Shown: one piece after another, positions 1 through 7,091 of the stretch
How positions within the stretch are numbered: the first letter of the stretch is position 1
Layout of the letters: each line of letters opens with the position of its first letter
Assembly: GCA_038209365.1 (NCBI GenBank)
Contig: JBBQXS010000006.1
Span: 1-64,000, forward strand
Source of the DNA: DASQHW01 sp038209365
GTDB lineage: Bacteria; Actinomycetota; Acidimicrobiia; IMCC26256; PALSA-610
Direction: 5' to 3'
DNA length: 64,000 bases
The notes under the pieces: generated by a model
Told to the model about the DNA's origin: nothing
Databases searched by the model: none
The model's input: only the letters and a program-made list of their open reading frames with translations
Translations under genes and position numbers: made by a program

Positions 1-440
1 CCGCGGGTCGCGGCCCAGCCGCCGGGCGTCATGCCGTCGGTGCGGACGAGGCGGTGCGCGAACAGCCAGCGATCACCGGCCGGTACCAGCTCGTCGCGGT
101 AGCGGCCCCAGTGGTCGATGCCCGCGCCGGTGAGCACCGTGAAGTACGACGACGCATGCGCCGCCGACTCCGACACCACGTCGATCCAGACGCTCGACAC
201 GTGATGCTGCATGCGTCCCGGCGGCGCGCTCGCGACGACGTCGGTGCCGACGCCTCCGAAAAACCGTCGGATCGCGTCGTGGCCCTCCGCACGCGCGCCG
301 CCGACGCCGTGCACCTCGAGCACGCCGTCGGCCGCGAACAGCGCAACGAGGTCGTCGAAGCGCCCGCGATCGGCCGCGTACGTGTACGACGCGATCGTGT
401 GCCGGATCGCCTCCCGGGCCGACAGCTCCCACAGCTCCAT
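1..440 (-). CDS. SnoaL-like / NTF2-fold protein (partial, C-terminus outside window)
   Basis: The frame opens at an ATG at 440 and runs off the left edge without a stop, so about 146 residues are visible. The translation begins MELWELSAREAIRHTIASYT and continues with FDDLVALFAADGVLEV and a later WLFAHRLVR. This is the usual layout of small NTF2/SnoaL-fold proteins: an N-terminal helix pair, then a cone-shaped sheet that holds a hydrophobic ligand. Family members are often hydratases, isomerases or binding proteins in lipid or polyketide metabolism; the substrate here cannot be read. It lies 14 nt downstream of the DUF35 gene and is probably the last gene of the thiolase-DUF35 operon, so a role in acyl-CoA or steroid-like catabolism is a reasonable guess. 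Confidence 0.75.
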   Translation of the reverse strand, partial: MELWELSAREAIRHTIASYTYAADRGRFDDLVALFAADGVLEVHGVGGARAEGHDAIRRFFGGVGTDVVASAPPGRMQHHVSSVWIDVVSESAAHASSYFTVLTGAGIDHWGRYRDELVPAGDRWLFAHRLVRTDGMTPGGWAATR

Positions 441-454
441 GCTCGGAAGCTACG

Positions 455-850
455 TCAGGCGGGTCTGAACCAGAGGAGCCCGACGGTGTCGGACACCGGC
501 TCGATCTCGACGACGACCGCGAGGTCGAGCGCCAGTGCCGTCGGTTCCAGTCCGCGCAGGTTGCCGACCAGCCGGGGGCCTTCCTCGAGCTCGGCCACGA
601 CGATGGCGTACGGCGGCGTGAACGCAGGGTCGACGGGGCGGTGCGTGACCGTCCACGTGAACACCCGGCCCCGGCCCGACGCGGGTTCCCACGTGACATC
701 CACCGATCCGCACGCCGCGCAGCGGTGGCGCGGCGGATGGCGCCACGTGCCGCACGCGGTGCAGCGCTGCAACCGGAGCTCGCCGCGCGCGAGGAACGCG
801 TAGAACTCCGCGTTCGGCCCGACCGGGGCGGGAATCAGGCGGTCGCTCAT
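455..850 (-). CDS. DUF35 / OB-fold zinc-ribbon acyl-CoA-associated protein
   Basis: This 131-residue protein begins MSDRLIPAP. It has an N-terminal helix, a rubredoxin-like zinc ribbon with two CxxC knuckles (CTAC and CAAC, about residues 35-52) and a C-terminal OB-fold region, the exact DUF35 architecture. DUF35 proteins bind acyl-CoA and pair with non-canonical thiolases or MaoC hydratases, as in the ChsH2-Ltp2 steroid side-chain complex of actinobacteria. The start overlaps the stop of the upstream thiolase by 4 nt (ATGA), which implies translational coupling and supports a physical complex. A much longer in-frame opening upstream runs antisense-like through the thiolase gene and was not used. 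The family call is firm; the pathway is inferred. Confidence 0.88.
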   Translation of the reverse strand: MSDRLIPAPVGPNAEFYAFLARGELRLQRCTACGTWRHPPRHRCAACGSVDVTWEPASGRGRVFTWTVTHRPVDPAFTPPYAIVVAELEEGPRLVGNLRGLEPTALALDLAVVVEIEPVSDTVGLLWFRPA

Positions 851-2028
851 CGATCGCTTCCGAGAATGACGAGGGAGCCGTCGCCGAAGTCGCCCCATCC
901 CGTGACGCACCCGATCTCGGCGTCGCGCACCTGGGCCGCGCCCGCGTCGCCGCGCAGCTGGCGGACGGCCTCGACGACGTGGTTCATGCCCCACATGTGA
1001 CCCTGCGACAGCAACCCCCCATGCGTGTTCGTCGGCAGCGCGCCGCCGTCGAGGCGCAGGACGCCGTCGCGCACGAACCCACCGGCCTCGCCGCGTCCGC
1101 ACAAACCCAACGCTTCGAGCTGCAGGAGCACCACGTACGTGAAGCAGTCGTAGACCTGGAGGAAGTCCATGTCCTGCGGTGACACGCCGGCCGCGGCAAA
1201 TGCGCGCGGCGCGGCGTCGGTGAGGCCGATACGGAAGATGTCGGGCCGGTTCGCGATGTCGTCGGCAGGATACGGATGGCCTTCGGCGCCGGCGACGATC
1301 ACCCCCGGCGGGTGCGGAAGGTCGCGCGCGCGCTCGATCGGGCTCACCACGACGGCCGCCGCGCAGTCGGTCTCCAAACAGCAGTCGTACAGGCGGAACG
1401 GCTCCGACACCCAACGGGCACTGAGGTACTCGTCCATCGTCAACGGCGTGCCGCGCATCAGCGCGCGCGCATTGTGCTGCGCGTGCGCCCGGAACGTCAC
1501 CGCGATCTCGCCGGTGTCCGTGTCGCGCGTCCCGAAGAGCTGCTTGTGACGCATCGCGATCCACGCGTAGAACTGCGCCGCCGATCGCGCGCCGTACGGC
1601 AGGTAGAAATCCACGACCGTGTCGCCGACCGCACTGCCATCGAGGCCGCGCCGCGGGCGGGGCACCTCCGCGCGCGGCCGGAACGCCGAGTAGCCGTTCC
1701 AACCCACCACGACAAGAACGTGGCGCGCGATGCCCGCAGCGACCGCGAGCGCGGCGTGTTGCAAAGACGCCACCGGGGACGCGCCACCCATGTGCACGGT
1801 GGTGGCGAAGCGCAGCGTGTCGAGGCCGAGGTTGGCGGCGAGCTCCTCGCTCGACGTGTAACCAGGGGGCGGGATGATGCCGTCGATGTCGCCCGCGGCG
1901 AGACCGGCGTCGGCGATCGCAGCGTCGGCTGCCTGAAGCATCAACTCGACGGGAAGGTGCTGTGCACCGCGGACGTAGTCGGTTTCACCGATGCCCACGA
2001 TGGCGGCGCGGCCGCCGAGTCCGTCCAC
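847..2028 (-). CDS. thiolase-fold lipid-transfer protein (SCPx/Ltp type), no nucleophilic Cys
   Basis: This 393-residue thiolase-superfamily protein begins with the typical AAIVGIGETDY strand. Where a degradative thiolase has Asn-x-x-Cys-x-Ser-Gly, this protein reads VHMGGASPVASL, so the nucleophilic cysteine is absent. The C-terminal glycine-rich loop is THGGLLSQGHMWG rather than a GHPxG loop. These are hallmarks of the SCPx/Ltp branch, of which Ltp2 is an aldolase that removes a short side chain from steroid-type acyl-CoA esters rather than a true thiolase. The 4-nt overlap with the DUF35 gene matches the known Ltp2-DUF35 partnership. It is divergent from the acyl-CoA dehydrogenase at 2189 across 160 bp. 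Retro-aldol activity is inferred; the substrate is unknown. Confidence 0.85.
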   Translation of the reverse strand: MDGLGGRAAIVGIGETDYVRGAQHLPVELMLQAADAAIADAGLAAGDIDGIIPPPGYTSSEELAANLGLDTLRFATTVHMGGASPVASLQHAALAVAAGIARHVLVVVGWNGYSAFRPRAEVPRPRRGLDGSAVGDTVVDFYLPYGARSAAQFYAWIAMRHKQLFGTRDTDTGEIAVTFRAHAQHNARALMRGTPLTMDEYLSARWVSEPFRLYDCCLETDCAAAVVVSPIERARDLPHPPGVIVAGAEGHPYPADDIANRPDIFRIGLTDAAPRAFAAAGVSPQDMDFLQVYDCFTYVVLLQLEALGLCGRGEAGGFVRDGVLRLDGGALPTNTHGGLLSQGHMWGMNHVVEAVRQLRGDAGAAQVRDAEIGCVTGWGDFGDGSLVILGSDR

Positions 2029-2188
2029 GAGGCGAGGACGCTACCGGGAACAACGCTCGACGCACGGGGCCGCGACACGGCGTGGCCGGCGCGTGGTTTG
2101 GGAGGCCTTGGGATCTTGGTAGGCTCCGATTACCGAGTAGTAACTTTTCACCGGGCCGGCCGGGCCGACCCGCACGAGGGGACCGGGC
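2029..2188. promoter_or_regulatory. divergent intergenic region between thiolase and acyl-CoA dehydrogenase
   Basis: This 160-bp gap separates divergent starts and must hold promoters for both directions. On the plus strand a weak hexamer pair TTGGTA (2116-2121) and TAGTAA (2138-2143), 16 bp apart, could be a sigma-A type promoter for the dehydrogenase. I see no clear operator. Confidence 0.3.
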
Positions 2189-3412
2189 ATGGCCGAATTC
2201 TCGCTCGAGTTGAACGAAGACCAACAGCAGATCAAGGACTGGGTCCACACCTTCGCCGCCGACGTCATCCGTCCCGCGGGCGCCGAATGGGACGAGCGTG
2301 AAGAGACGCCGTGGCCCATCATCGAAGAGGCCGCCAAGATCGGCCTCTACTCGTGGGAGTTCATCGCCACCGCGTTCCAGGACCCGCTCGGGTTGACGTT
2401 CCCCGTGCTGTCGGAGGAGTTGTGTTGGGGTGACGCGGGCATCGCGCTCGCGATCATGGGCACGACGCTCGGCGTCTCCGGAATTGCCGGCAACGGCACG
2501 CCCGAGCAGATCGTCGAGTGGGTCCCGCAGTGCTTCGGCACGCCTGACGACCTCCGCATGGCCGCATTCGCGGTGAGCGAGGCCGACGCCGGCTCCGACG
2601 TGTCGTCGCTGCGCACGCGCGCGGTCTACGACGAAGCCAAGGACGAGTGGGTGCTGAACGGCACCAAGACGTGGATCACCAACGGCGGCATCACCAAGGT
2701 GCCGACGGTGCACGTGGTCGTCGCCACCGTCGATCCCGAGTTGAAGGGTCGCGGCCACGCGTCGTTCATCGTCCCGCCGGGAACGCCCGGGCTGAGCCAG
2801 GGCCAGAAGTTCAAGAAGATGGGCATCCGCGCGTCGCACACCGCCGAGGTCGTGCTCAACGACGTGCGCGTGCCGGGCAACTGCCTGCTCGGCGGCAAGG
2901 AGAAGCTCGACGCCCGCCTCGCACGGGCGCGGGAGGGCAAGAGCAGCCGGGTGCAGGCGGCGATGGCGACGTTCGAGTCCACGCGCCCCCTCGTCGGTGC
3001 GCAGGCGCTCGGCATCGCGCGCGCCGCGTACGAGTACTCGCTGCAGTACGCGAAAGATCGTGTTGCGTTCGGACGCCCGATCATCATGAACCAGGCGATC
3101 GCATTCAAGCTCGCCGACATGAGGATGAAGATCGACGCGGCGCGGCTGCTCGTGTGGCGCGCGTCGTGGATGAGCGCGACCGGCAAGGAGTTCACCGCCG
3201 GCGAAGGCTCGATGTCGAAGCTGTTCGCAGGCGAGACCGCGGTGAGCGTCACCGAGGAGGCGATCCAGATCCTCGGCGGTGCCGGCTACGTGAAGGACCA
3301 CCCGGTCGAGCAGTGGCACCGCGACTCGAAGATCTACACGATCTTCGAAGGCACGAGCGAGATCCAGCGGCTCGTGATCGCACGAAGCATCTCCGGCCTG
3401 CAAATTCCGTAG
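2189..3412 (+). CDS. acyl-CoA dehydrogenase
   Basis: A 407-residue FAD-dependent acyl-CoA dehydrogenase that would introduce the alpha-beta double bond in an acyl-CoA and pass electrons to ETF. The layout is standard: helical N-domain (LELNEDQQQIKDWVHTFA), middle beta-domain with FAVSEADAGSDVSSLRT and KTWITNGG, and helical C-domain with DRVAFGRPI and QILGGAGYVKDHPVEQWHRD. The catalytic base is probably Glu387 in IFEGTSEIQR. Length is normal and the ATG at 2189 fits the family N-terminus. Opposite the thiolase-DUF35 operon, it suits a beta-oxidation-like ring or side-chain pathway. Its last ~81 bp recur at two downstream places (see repeats), yet this copy is intact, as expected if the gene's 3' end is an insertion target. 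Confidence 0.95.
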   Translation: MAEFSLELNEDQQQIKDWVHTFAADVIRPAGAEWDEREETPWPIIEEAAKIGLYSWEFIATAFQDPLGLTFPVLSEELCWGDAGIALAIMGTTLGVSGIAGNGTPEQIVEWVPQCFGTPDDLRMAAFAVSEADAGSDVSSLRTRAVYDEAKDEWVLNGTKTWITNGGITKVPTVHVVVATVDPELKGRGHASFIVPPGTPGLSQGQKFKKMGIRASHTAEVVLNDVRVPGNCLLGGKEKLDARLARAREGKSSRVQAAMATFESTRPLVGAQALGIARAAYEYSLQYAKDRVAFGRPIIMNQAIAFKLADMRMKIDAARLLVWRASWMSATGKEFTAGEGSMSKLFAGETAVSVTEEAIQILGGAGYVKDHPVEQWHRDSKIYTIFEGTSEIQRLVIARSISGLQIP

Positions 3413-3414
3413 AT
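3334..3414 (+). repeat. direct repeat copy 1: 3' end of acyl-CoA dehydrogenase
   Basis: These 81 bp, beginning CTACACGATCTTCG and ending 2 bp past the stop codon, occur base-for-base again at 7092-7172. A diverged version (codon-level changes) lies at 4933-5012. Only this copy belongs to a full-length gene. Confidence 0.9.
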
Positions 3415-3421
3415 CTGCGTC

Positions 3422-3446
3422 TACCGCTCTGTCGCCCTCAGCGGTA
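3422..3446. terminator. hairpin between convergent genes, possible bidirectional terminator
   Basis: TACCGCT and AGCGGTA form a 7-bp stem around an 11-nt loop, 9 bp after the dehydrogenase stop and before the convergent ABM gene. There is no U-tract, so this is a weak terminator call. Confidence 0.3.
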
Positions 3447-3495
3447 CGGCGTGAGGTCGGCCCGGGGTAGCGCGCTTGAGTGTCGGCGCGCGGCC

Positions 3496-3819
3496 TTAGG
3501 TGACCTCGAGCTCGGACATCTGTGACCAACCGTCGCCCCTGACCTCCACGTTGACGATCTCGGGGGTGAGAGCAAGCCACTGCGGCAGCTGCCCCATCGC
3601 CCGCTTGAAGTGCGCAGAGCCGACGTGCTTCCCGCCCGCGTCACTGTCTCGGAACGCTTCGACGAGCACGTACACATTCGGGTCGTCGACGCTCCGGGAC
3701 CAATCGAAGAAGAGGTTGCCCGGCTCGGCCCGCGTTGCTTCAGTGAGTTCACGCACGAGGGTTGGCCATTCGTCGGCGCGTTCAGGCAGTACTGAGAACT
3801 TCACGACGATGAAGATCAC
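3496..3819 (-). CDS. ABM-domain (YgiN-like) putative monooxygenase
   Basis: A 107-residue single-domain protein beginning MIFIVVKFSVLPERADEW. It has the ferredoxin-like alpha/beta fold of the antibiotic biosynthesis monooxygenase family: an initial strand, the helix WPTLVRELTEATRAEPGN, then the strands FFDWSRSVDDPNVYVLVEAFRD, AHFKRAMGQLPQWL and a final strand. Such proteins dimerise into a beta-barrel and either oxidise quinols or aromatic substrates without a cofactor, or act as heme or stress proteins. The substrate cannot be predicted. It is convergent with the acyl-CoA dehydrogenase, opposite in strand to the following kinase gene, and lies within the first interval bounded by the dehydrogenase-tail repeats. 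Confidence 0.8.
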   Translation of the reverse strand: MIFIVVKFSVLPERADEWPTLVRELTEATRAEPGNLFFDWSRSVDDPNVYVLVEAFRDSDAGGKHVGSAHFKRAMGQLPQWLALTPEIVNVEVRGDGWSQMSELEVT

Positions 3820-3916
3820 GCGTCCCCTCCGGAGCCGATCCGCCGGTGCATGCTACGCGTTCGCGTACGCAGCGCGAGCTCACGCCAGAGTCAGGCAGGA
3901 GCCCTAGCCTTCGAAG

Positions 3917-4774
3917 ATGGACGACGCCCTGCGGTGCGCGATACAAGCCGACCTCGGGGCACGCATCGTGCGAGCGGTCCGGCTGCGCGGCGGAGATGTT
4001 GCGCTCGCGTACGCCGTCGAACTCCACGACGGGCGACGCGTGTTCGCGAAGACGCATCCGTCCTCGCCGCCGGGGTTTTTCACGACAGAGGCGAGCGGTC
4101 TTTCATGGCTGCGGGCCGCGGATGCGATCGCGGTGCCGGAGGTGCTCGCGTTGTCGGACGACCCGCCGAATCACCTGGTGCTCGAGTGGATCGACGAAGG
4201 AAGTGCCCGCCCGGGCAGCGAACGGGATCTCGGTGTGGGCCTGGCACGCATGCATCGCGCGGGCGTGGCGGCGTTCGGGCGCGAAGATCGGCGGAGCACC
4301 GGCAGTCGAGGGCTGCCGAACGAGCCGTGCGCGACGTGGGCCGAGTTCTACGCGGTCAACCGTCTGTTGCCGCTCGCGCGGCTGGCGAGCGAGGGCCGCG
4401 CGCTCGAGCCGCCGACGATCAACGACCTCGAACGCCTTGCGGTCCGACTCGCTGCGTTCGACACGGACGAACCGCCGGCGCGGTTGCACGGGGACTTGTG
4501 GGCCGGCAACCGGCTCGTCGATGTCAAGGGTCGCAGCTGGCTGATTGATCCCGCGGCCCACGGAGGCCACCGCGAGTTCGACCTCGCGATGATGCGGCTC
4601 TTCGGTGGGTTCGCCGGCGAATGCTTCGCCGCGTATGGCGAGGCGTACCCGCTCGAGCGCGGCTGGGAGGATCGCGTGTCGCTGCACCAGATCGCGCCGC
4701 TCGTCGTACACGCGATCAAGTTCGGCGGCGGTTATGTCGGAGCCGCGACTGCCGCGATCGCGCAGTACGCCTGA
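3917..4774 (+). CDS. fructosamine kinase family protein
   Basis: A 285-residue protein of the fructosamine/ketosamine-3-kinase family, which phosphorylates sugar amines on glycated proteins or free Amadori products so that they break down. Visible are the catalytic loop HGDLWAGN (about 191-198), the metal-binding DPA (211-213) and the downstream FDLAM motif, all typical of the family. Length agrees with bacterial members (~280-290). It stands alone on the plus strand, with the fragment-containing repeat immediately downstream. The N-terminus MDDALRCAIQADLG fits the family start. Confidence 0.88.
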   Translation: MDDALRCAIQADLGARIVRAVRLRGGDVALAYAVELHDGRRVFAKTHPSSPPGFFTTEASGLSWLRAADAIAVPEVLALSDDPPNHLVLEWIDEGSARPGSERDLGVGLARMHRAGVAAFGREDRRSTGSRGLPNEPCATWAEFYAVNRLLPLARLASEGRALEPPTINDLERLAVRLAAFDTDEPPARLHGDLWAGNRLVDVKGRSWLIDPAAHGGHREFDLAMMRLFGGFAGECFAAYGEAYPLERGWEDRVSLHQIAPLVVHAIKFGGGYVGAATAAIAQYA

Positions 4775-4820
4775 CGAGGACGCGCTCCTCCGTCACAGGA
4801 GTGACGACCCGGCTGGCTCG

Positions 4821-4932
4821 TCCCTACTTTCATTCCTACAACTCACGGCTACTCGCCGCACTGGGTGGACCAGCAGACTGGGCCCGGCGTGCCCAATGGA
4901 CGTGCACGCACTCGTCGGACGCAGCGACGTGA
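4821..4932 (+). repeat. lead-in repeat, copy in front of the second dehydrogenase tail
   Basis: This stretch aligns with 6979-7091. The first 28 nt (beginning TCCCTACTTTCAT and running to CTCACGG) differ by one base; the rest matches in shorter blocks (for example GGACGTGC). Both copies end directly at a dehydrogenase 3' fragment. A short third partial match, beginning CATCCCTACAA, lies at about 5058-5076 just after this unit. No gene is evident in the repeat, although in one frame both copies read SLLSxLQLTxTRR. Confidence 0.7.
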
Positions 4933-5012
4933 TCTACACGATCTTCGAAGGGACTTCGGAGATCCAGCGGTTGGTGGTGGCCCGCAGCATCTCCGGCCTG
5001 CACATTCCCTGA
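4933..5012 (+). pseudogene. 3' fragment of an acyl-CoA dehydrogenase gene (copy 2)
   Basis: The frame reads YTIFEGTSEIQRLVVARSI and ends at GLHIP with a stop. It matches the last 25 residues of the gene at 2189 except Ile to Val and Gln to His. Most nucleotide differences are silent, so the fragment diverged while part of a working gene and was then cut off. No start codon, ribosome site or rest of the gene precedes it. It is a remnant or a displaced attachment-site half, not an expressed gene. Confidence 0.85.
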
Positions 5013-5174
5013 TCTGAGTCCGCCGAATCGGGTCTCGTCAAGACCGCCAATCGCGACTCTCATCCCTACAAACGGGTGCGCGCGCCCAAGCGCCGGCGGA
5101 CGTCGGAGCTCTGGGCGGTCGCGTCCGCGTGGATAGCGGCCGCCGTCGGCCCGCGATCGGTCCGGAGATGACAG

Positions 5175-5209
5175 GTGATGCGCAAGTGATGCGCTCCGGC
5201 TGTCATCGT
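5175..5209 (+). promoter_or_regulatory. SARP-type operator/promoter: two GTGATGCGC repeats
   Basis: GTGATGCGC occurs at 5175-5183 and again at 5186-5194 (11-bp period). After 8 bp follows TCATCGT (5203-5209), the likely -10 element. The same arrangement stands at 10572-10606. Direct repeats with one-helical-turn spacing ending 8 bp before the -10 box are the known geometry of SARP operators. The first gene begins 75 bp downstream at 5284. The rest of the 4775-5283 gap holds the repeat and dehydrogenase fragment listed separately. Confidence 0.6.
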
Positions 5210-5283
5210 CGTCTTCGGATGAGTACCGGTACCGGAGCCCTTTGAACGGTCGGCTCCGGTGAGACAGCTCGAGAGGGCACGCG

Positions 5284-5544
5284 ATGACCACGGTGATGGT
5301 GTTCCATGAGGTTGACGATGTCGATCATTGGCTTCGCTCACCCAAGCGCGAAGAGTTCTTCGGGCCGCTCGGGATGACCGCGCGTACCTTCGTCGATCCG
5401 GACAAGACGAATCGGGTCGGGCTGATTGTCACGGTGCCCGATTTGGACACGCTACGAGCCGCGCTGGCGACCGAAGGCGCGGCCGATGCCATGAAGTTTG
5501 ACGGTGTGCGTCCCGAGACCATGGTCATGCTCATCGAGTCGTAA
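5284..5544 (+). CDS. small hypothetical protein, possible alpha/beta-barrel fold
   Basis: An 86-residue protein starting MTTVMVFHEVDDVDHWL and ending PETMVMLIES. The pattern strand-helix-strand (VMVFHEVDD, then NRVGLIVTVPDLDTLRAAL, then TMVMLIE) resembles a half-unit of the dimeric alpha/beta-barrel or an NIPSNAP-like fold, but no specific family is recognised. It is the first gene after the double-repeat promoter and is followed at 42 bp by a VOC gene, so it probably heads a four-gene operon of small cytoplasmic proteins. The ATG lies close behind a purine-rich stretch (GAGAGGG). No catalytic residue can be named. Confidence 0.7.
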   Translation: MTTVMVFHEVDDVDHWLRSPKREEFFGPLGMTARTFVDPDKTNRVGLIVTVPDLDTLRAALATEGAADAMKFDGVRPETMVMLIES

Positions 5545-5585
5545 CCACCGCGCCGTATCCAAAGCCAGGAACCAAGGGGAGTTCT

Positions 5586-5984
5586 ATGCCGGACGTCTCG
5601 GGAATCCACCATGTGTCTGTCACTGTGACCGACATCGAGCGCAGTGTCCTGTGGTACAGCGAGCTGCTCGGGTTGACCAAGCTGATGGAGGAACCACACC
5701 CTGACGGCAACGGCTACGCCGTCGTTCTCGGCAAGCCTGACTGGTCGATGTGCGTTGGGCTCCACACGCACCCAACCAACGAACGCGAGCGATTCTCGGA
5801 GTCGAGGACCGGGCTCGACCACATCGGCTTCATGGTGTCCGGTCGCGCCGAGTTGGACGCCTGGGAGTCGAGCCTCGCCGAACGGGGAGTCGAGCATTCG
5901 CCGGTCAACGACCAGGGCGGCTACGCGGTACTCGTGTTCCGAGACCCCGACAACATCCAACTCGAGTTCATGTCCATGGGCTGA
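5586..5984 (+). CDS. VOC superfamily (glyoxalase/bleomycin resistance-like) protein
   Basis: A 132-residue VOC-fold protein with the paired beta-alpha-beta-beta-beta modules of the family. Module 1 contains GIHHVSVTVTDIERSVLWYSELLGL; module 2 contains TGLDHIGFMVSGRAELDAW and ends VLVFRDPDNIQLEFMSM. His7-His8, the His in GLDHIGF and the Glu in IQLEF are in the positions of metal ligands. Members include extradiol dioxygenases, glyoxalases and fosfomycin-type resistance proteins, so the reaction is not predictable. An AAGGGGAG ribosome site lies just before the ATG. It is the second gene of the small-protein operon. Confidence 0.87.
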   Translation: MPDVSGIHHVSVTVTDIERSVLWYSELLGLTKLMEEPHPDGNGYAVVLGKPDWSMCVGLHTHPTNERERFSESRTGLDHIGFMVSGRAELDAWESSLAERGVEHSPVNDQGGYAVLVFRDPDNIQLEFMSMG

Positions 5985-6036
5985 CGCAGCCCCCGACCCA
6001 ACCGAATGCCCGCTACCTGAAGGATGGAGGATTCCC

Positions 6037-6300
6037 ATGTTCGTGACAGTCATTCATCGAATCCATGACCCCAAAGGGTTCCAGGAAGCTGAGGCCAAAG
6101 CACTCGAGGCCGGACTCCCCGCCGGTGTCGCGCTGCCAGTGCACGCGGCAACTCGTGATCACCGACTCGGCATTTGCATCTGGGAAGGCGAGTCAGTGGC
6201 GGCAGTACGCGAGGTCGTCGAGGGCGCGGTCGGACCGTGGGCCGACAACGAGTACGCCGAGATGGAAGTTGACGGCCTCACGCCGCAGCTTCGGAGCTAA
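6037..6300 (+). CDS. small hypothetical protein (87 residues)
   Basis: The start at 6037 is preceded by a good GGATGGAGG ribosome site. The product begins MFVTVIHRIHDPKGFQ and carries the helix EAEAKALEAGLP, the strand RLGICIWEG and a helix SVAAVREVVEGAVGPW. It resembles short dimeric alpha/beta-barrel or DUF4242-like proteins, but the match is only at fold level. An open frame extends upstream into the VOC gene; the family-like N-terminus and ribosome site argue for the short form. It is the third gene of the small-protein operon. Confidence 0.72.
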   Translation: MFVTVIHRIHDPKGFQEAEAKALEAGLPAGVALPVHAATRDHRLGICIWEGESVAAVREVVEGAVGPWADNEYAEMEVDGLTPQLRS

Positions 6301-6425
6301 CCGCGGGTAGGCGCGTTCCCGGGCGATGGCCGCCATTTTCGACGGCCCGCCCGAGTTCGTCGATCTCACGGTTGTCGACGGTCGGTGAGCCCCACAAGAC
6401 CCGATATTCGATCTCAGGAGCCACG

Positions 6426-6713
6426 ATGGCATACGCAGTCATTCATCATTTTCCCGGCGGCACCGAAGCGAACTACGAAGCATCGATCGCGGCCGTGCAC
6501 CCCGGCCCGAACCAGCTGCCCAAAGGTCAGATCGCTCACGTCGCAGGCGCCGTGCCCGGCGGATGGACGATCGTTGCCGTGCACGAGTCGAAGGAGAACT
6601 GGGAGCAGTTCCGCGACGGCACGTTGTTGCCGAAGCTGACAGCCGGCATAGAGGGCGGCTTTCCGACTCCTCCCGAAGAGACGGCGATCGACGTCTACAA
6701 GGTCCTGCCGTAA
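6426..6713 (+). CDS. small hypothetical protein (95 residues), predicted dimeric alpha/beta barrel
   Basis: The protein begins MAYAVIHHFPGGTEANYEASIAAV. The end of its sequence (WTIVAVHESKENWEQFRDGT followed by LLPKL) is typical of small ferredoxin-like ABM/dimeric-barrel proteins that give a strand, a helix, a strand and a C-terminal helix. A CAGGAG ribosome site sits 5 nt before the ATG at 6426. It closes a run of four small same-strand genes. It shares the strand-helix pattern, though not obvious sequence identity, with the 87-residue product upstream. Function unknown. Confidence 0.72.
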   Translation: MAYAVIHHFPGGTEANYEASIAAVHPGPNQLPKGQIAHVAGAVPGGWTIVAVHESKENWEQFRDGTLLPKLTAGIEGGFPTPPEETAIDVYKVLP

Positions 6714-6722
6714 CGGCGACGC

Positions 6723-6868
6723 TCACACGCGCTCGGTCACAACGACCGGAATGATGCGCGTGGTCGCCTTCTGATACTCAGCGAAGTTCGGCATCTTGGC
6801 CGCCATCGCGTTGACGAGGCGATCACGCTCGGACCCTTCGGACACCACCGCGGTACAGCGCTCAGCTA
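6723..6868 (-). pseudogene. 3' remnant of a deazaflavin (F420)-dependent nitroreductase-family gene
   Basis: The last ~45 codons read SERDRLVNAMAAKMPNF and then EYQKATTRIIPVVVTERV. This is the standard C-terminus of DDN-type F420-dependent nitroreductases (typically a GxERxxLW helix, then YQxxTxRxIPVVxL). Upstream the frame runs into unrelated sequence and then into the repeat at 6979, so the N-terminal two thirds are missing. The break lies inside the accessory stretch bounded by the dehydrogenase-tail repeats. No expression is expected. Confidence 0.7.
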
Positions 6869-6978
6869 CCGGCCAACACCCCTCGCCAGAGGCCGGGAAC
6901 CGCGTCACCGAAGTGGCGATCTGGTATGCCGGTGATTGGGTCGCAGGCTGTCTGGTGCCGGTGGCGACGCGACCCCCA

Positions 6979-7091
6979 TCCCTACTTTCATCCCTACAAC
7001 TCACGGGCACGCGCCGTCCTGGACGGACTGCGAAACTGAACACGGCCTGTCCAGCGGACGTGCGACTACTCACCTGACGAAGTGCCGTGAG
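6979..7091 (+). repeat. lead-in repeat, copy in front of the third dehydrogenase tail
   Basis: Homologous to 4821-4932. It is rich in self-complementary blocks: CTCACGGGCAC near its left end pairs with GTGCCGTGAG at its right end (one bulge), and CCGTCC-T-GGACGG (7014-7026) forms a compact inner hairpin. The right arm ends exactly where the dehydrogenase fragment begins. Confidence 0.65.

Noticed and set aside
1985..3580. Long minus-strand open frame antisense to the acyl-CoA dehydrogenase gene
   Set aside because: Its Arg/His/Val-rich translation has no domain pattern. In GC-rich DNA, codon third-position bias opens the antisense frame of a real gene; the sense product is a complete dehydrogenase.
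6979..7091. Integron attC site as an explanation of the lead-in repeat
   Set aside because: No GTTRRRY/RYYYAAC core sites were found at the ends, and the recurring core is a protein-coding gene end instead of an attC palindrome.
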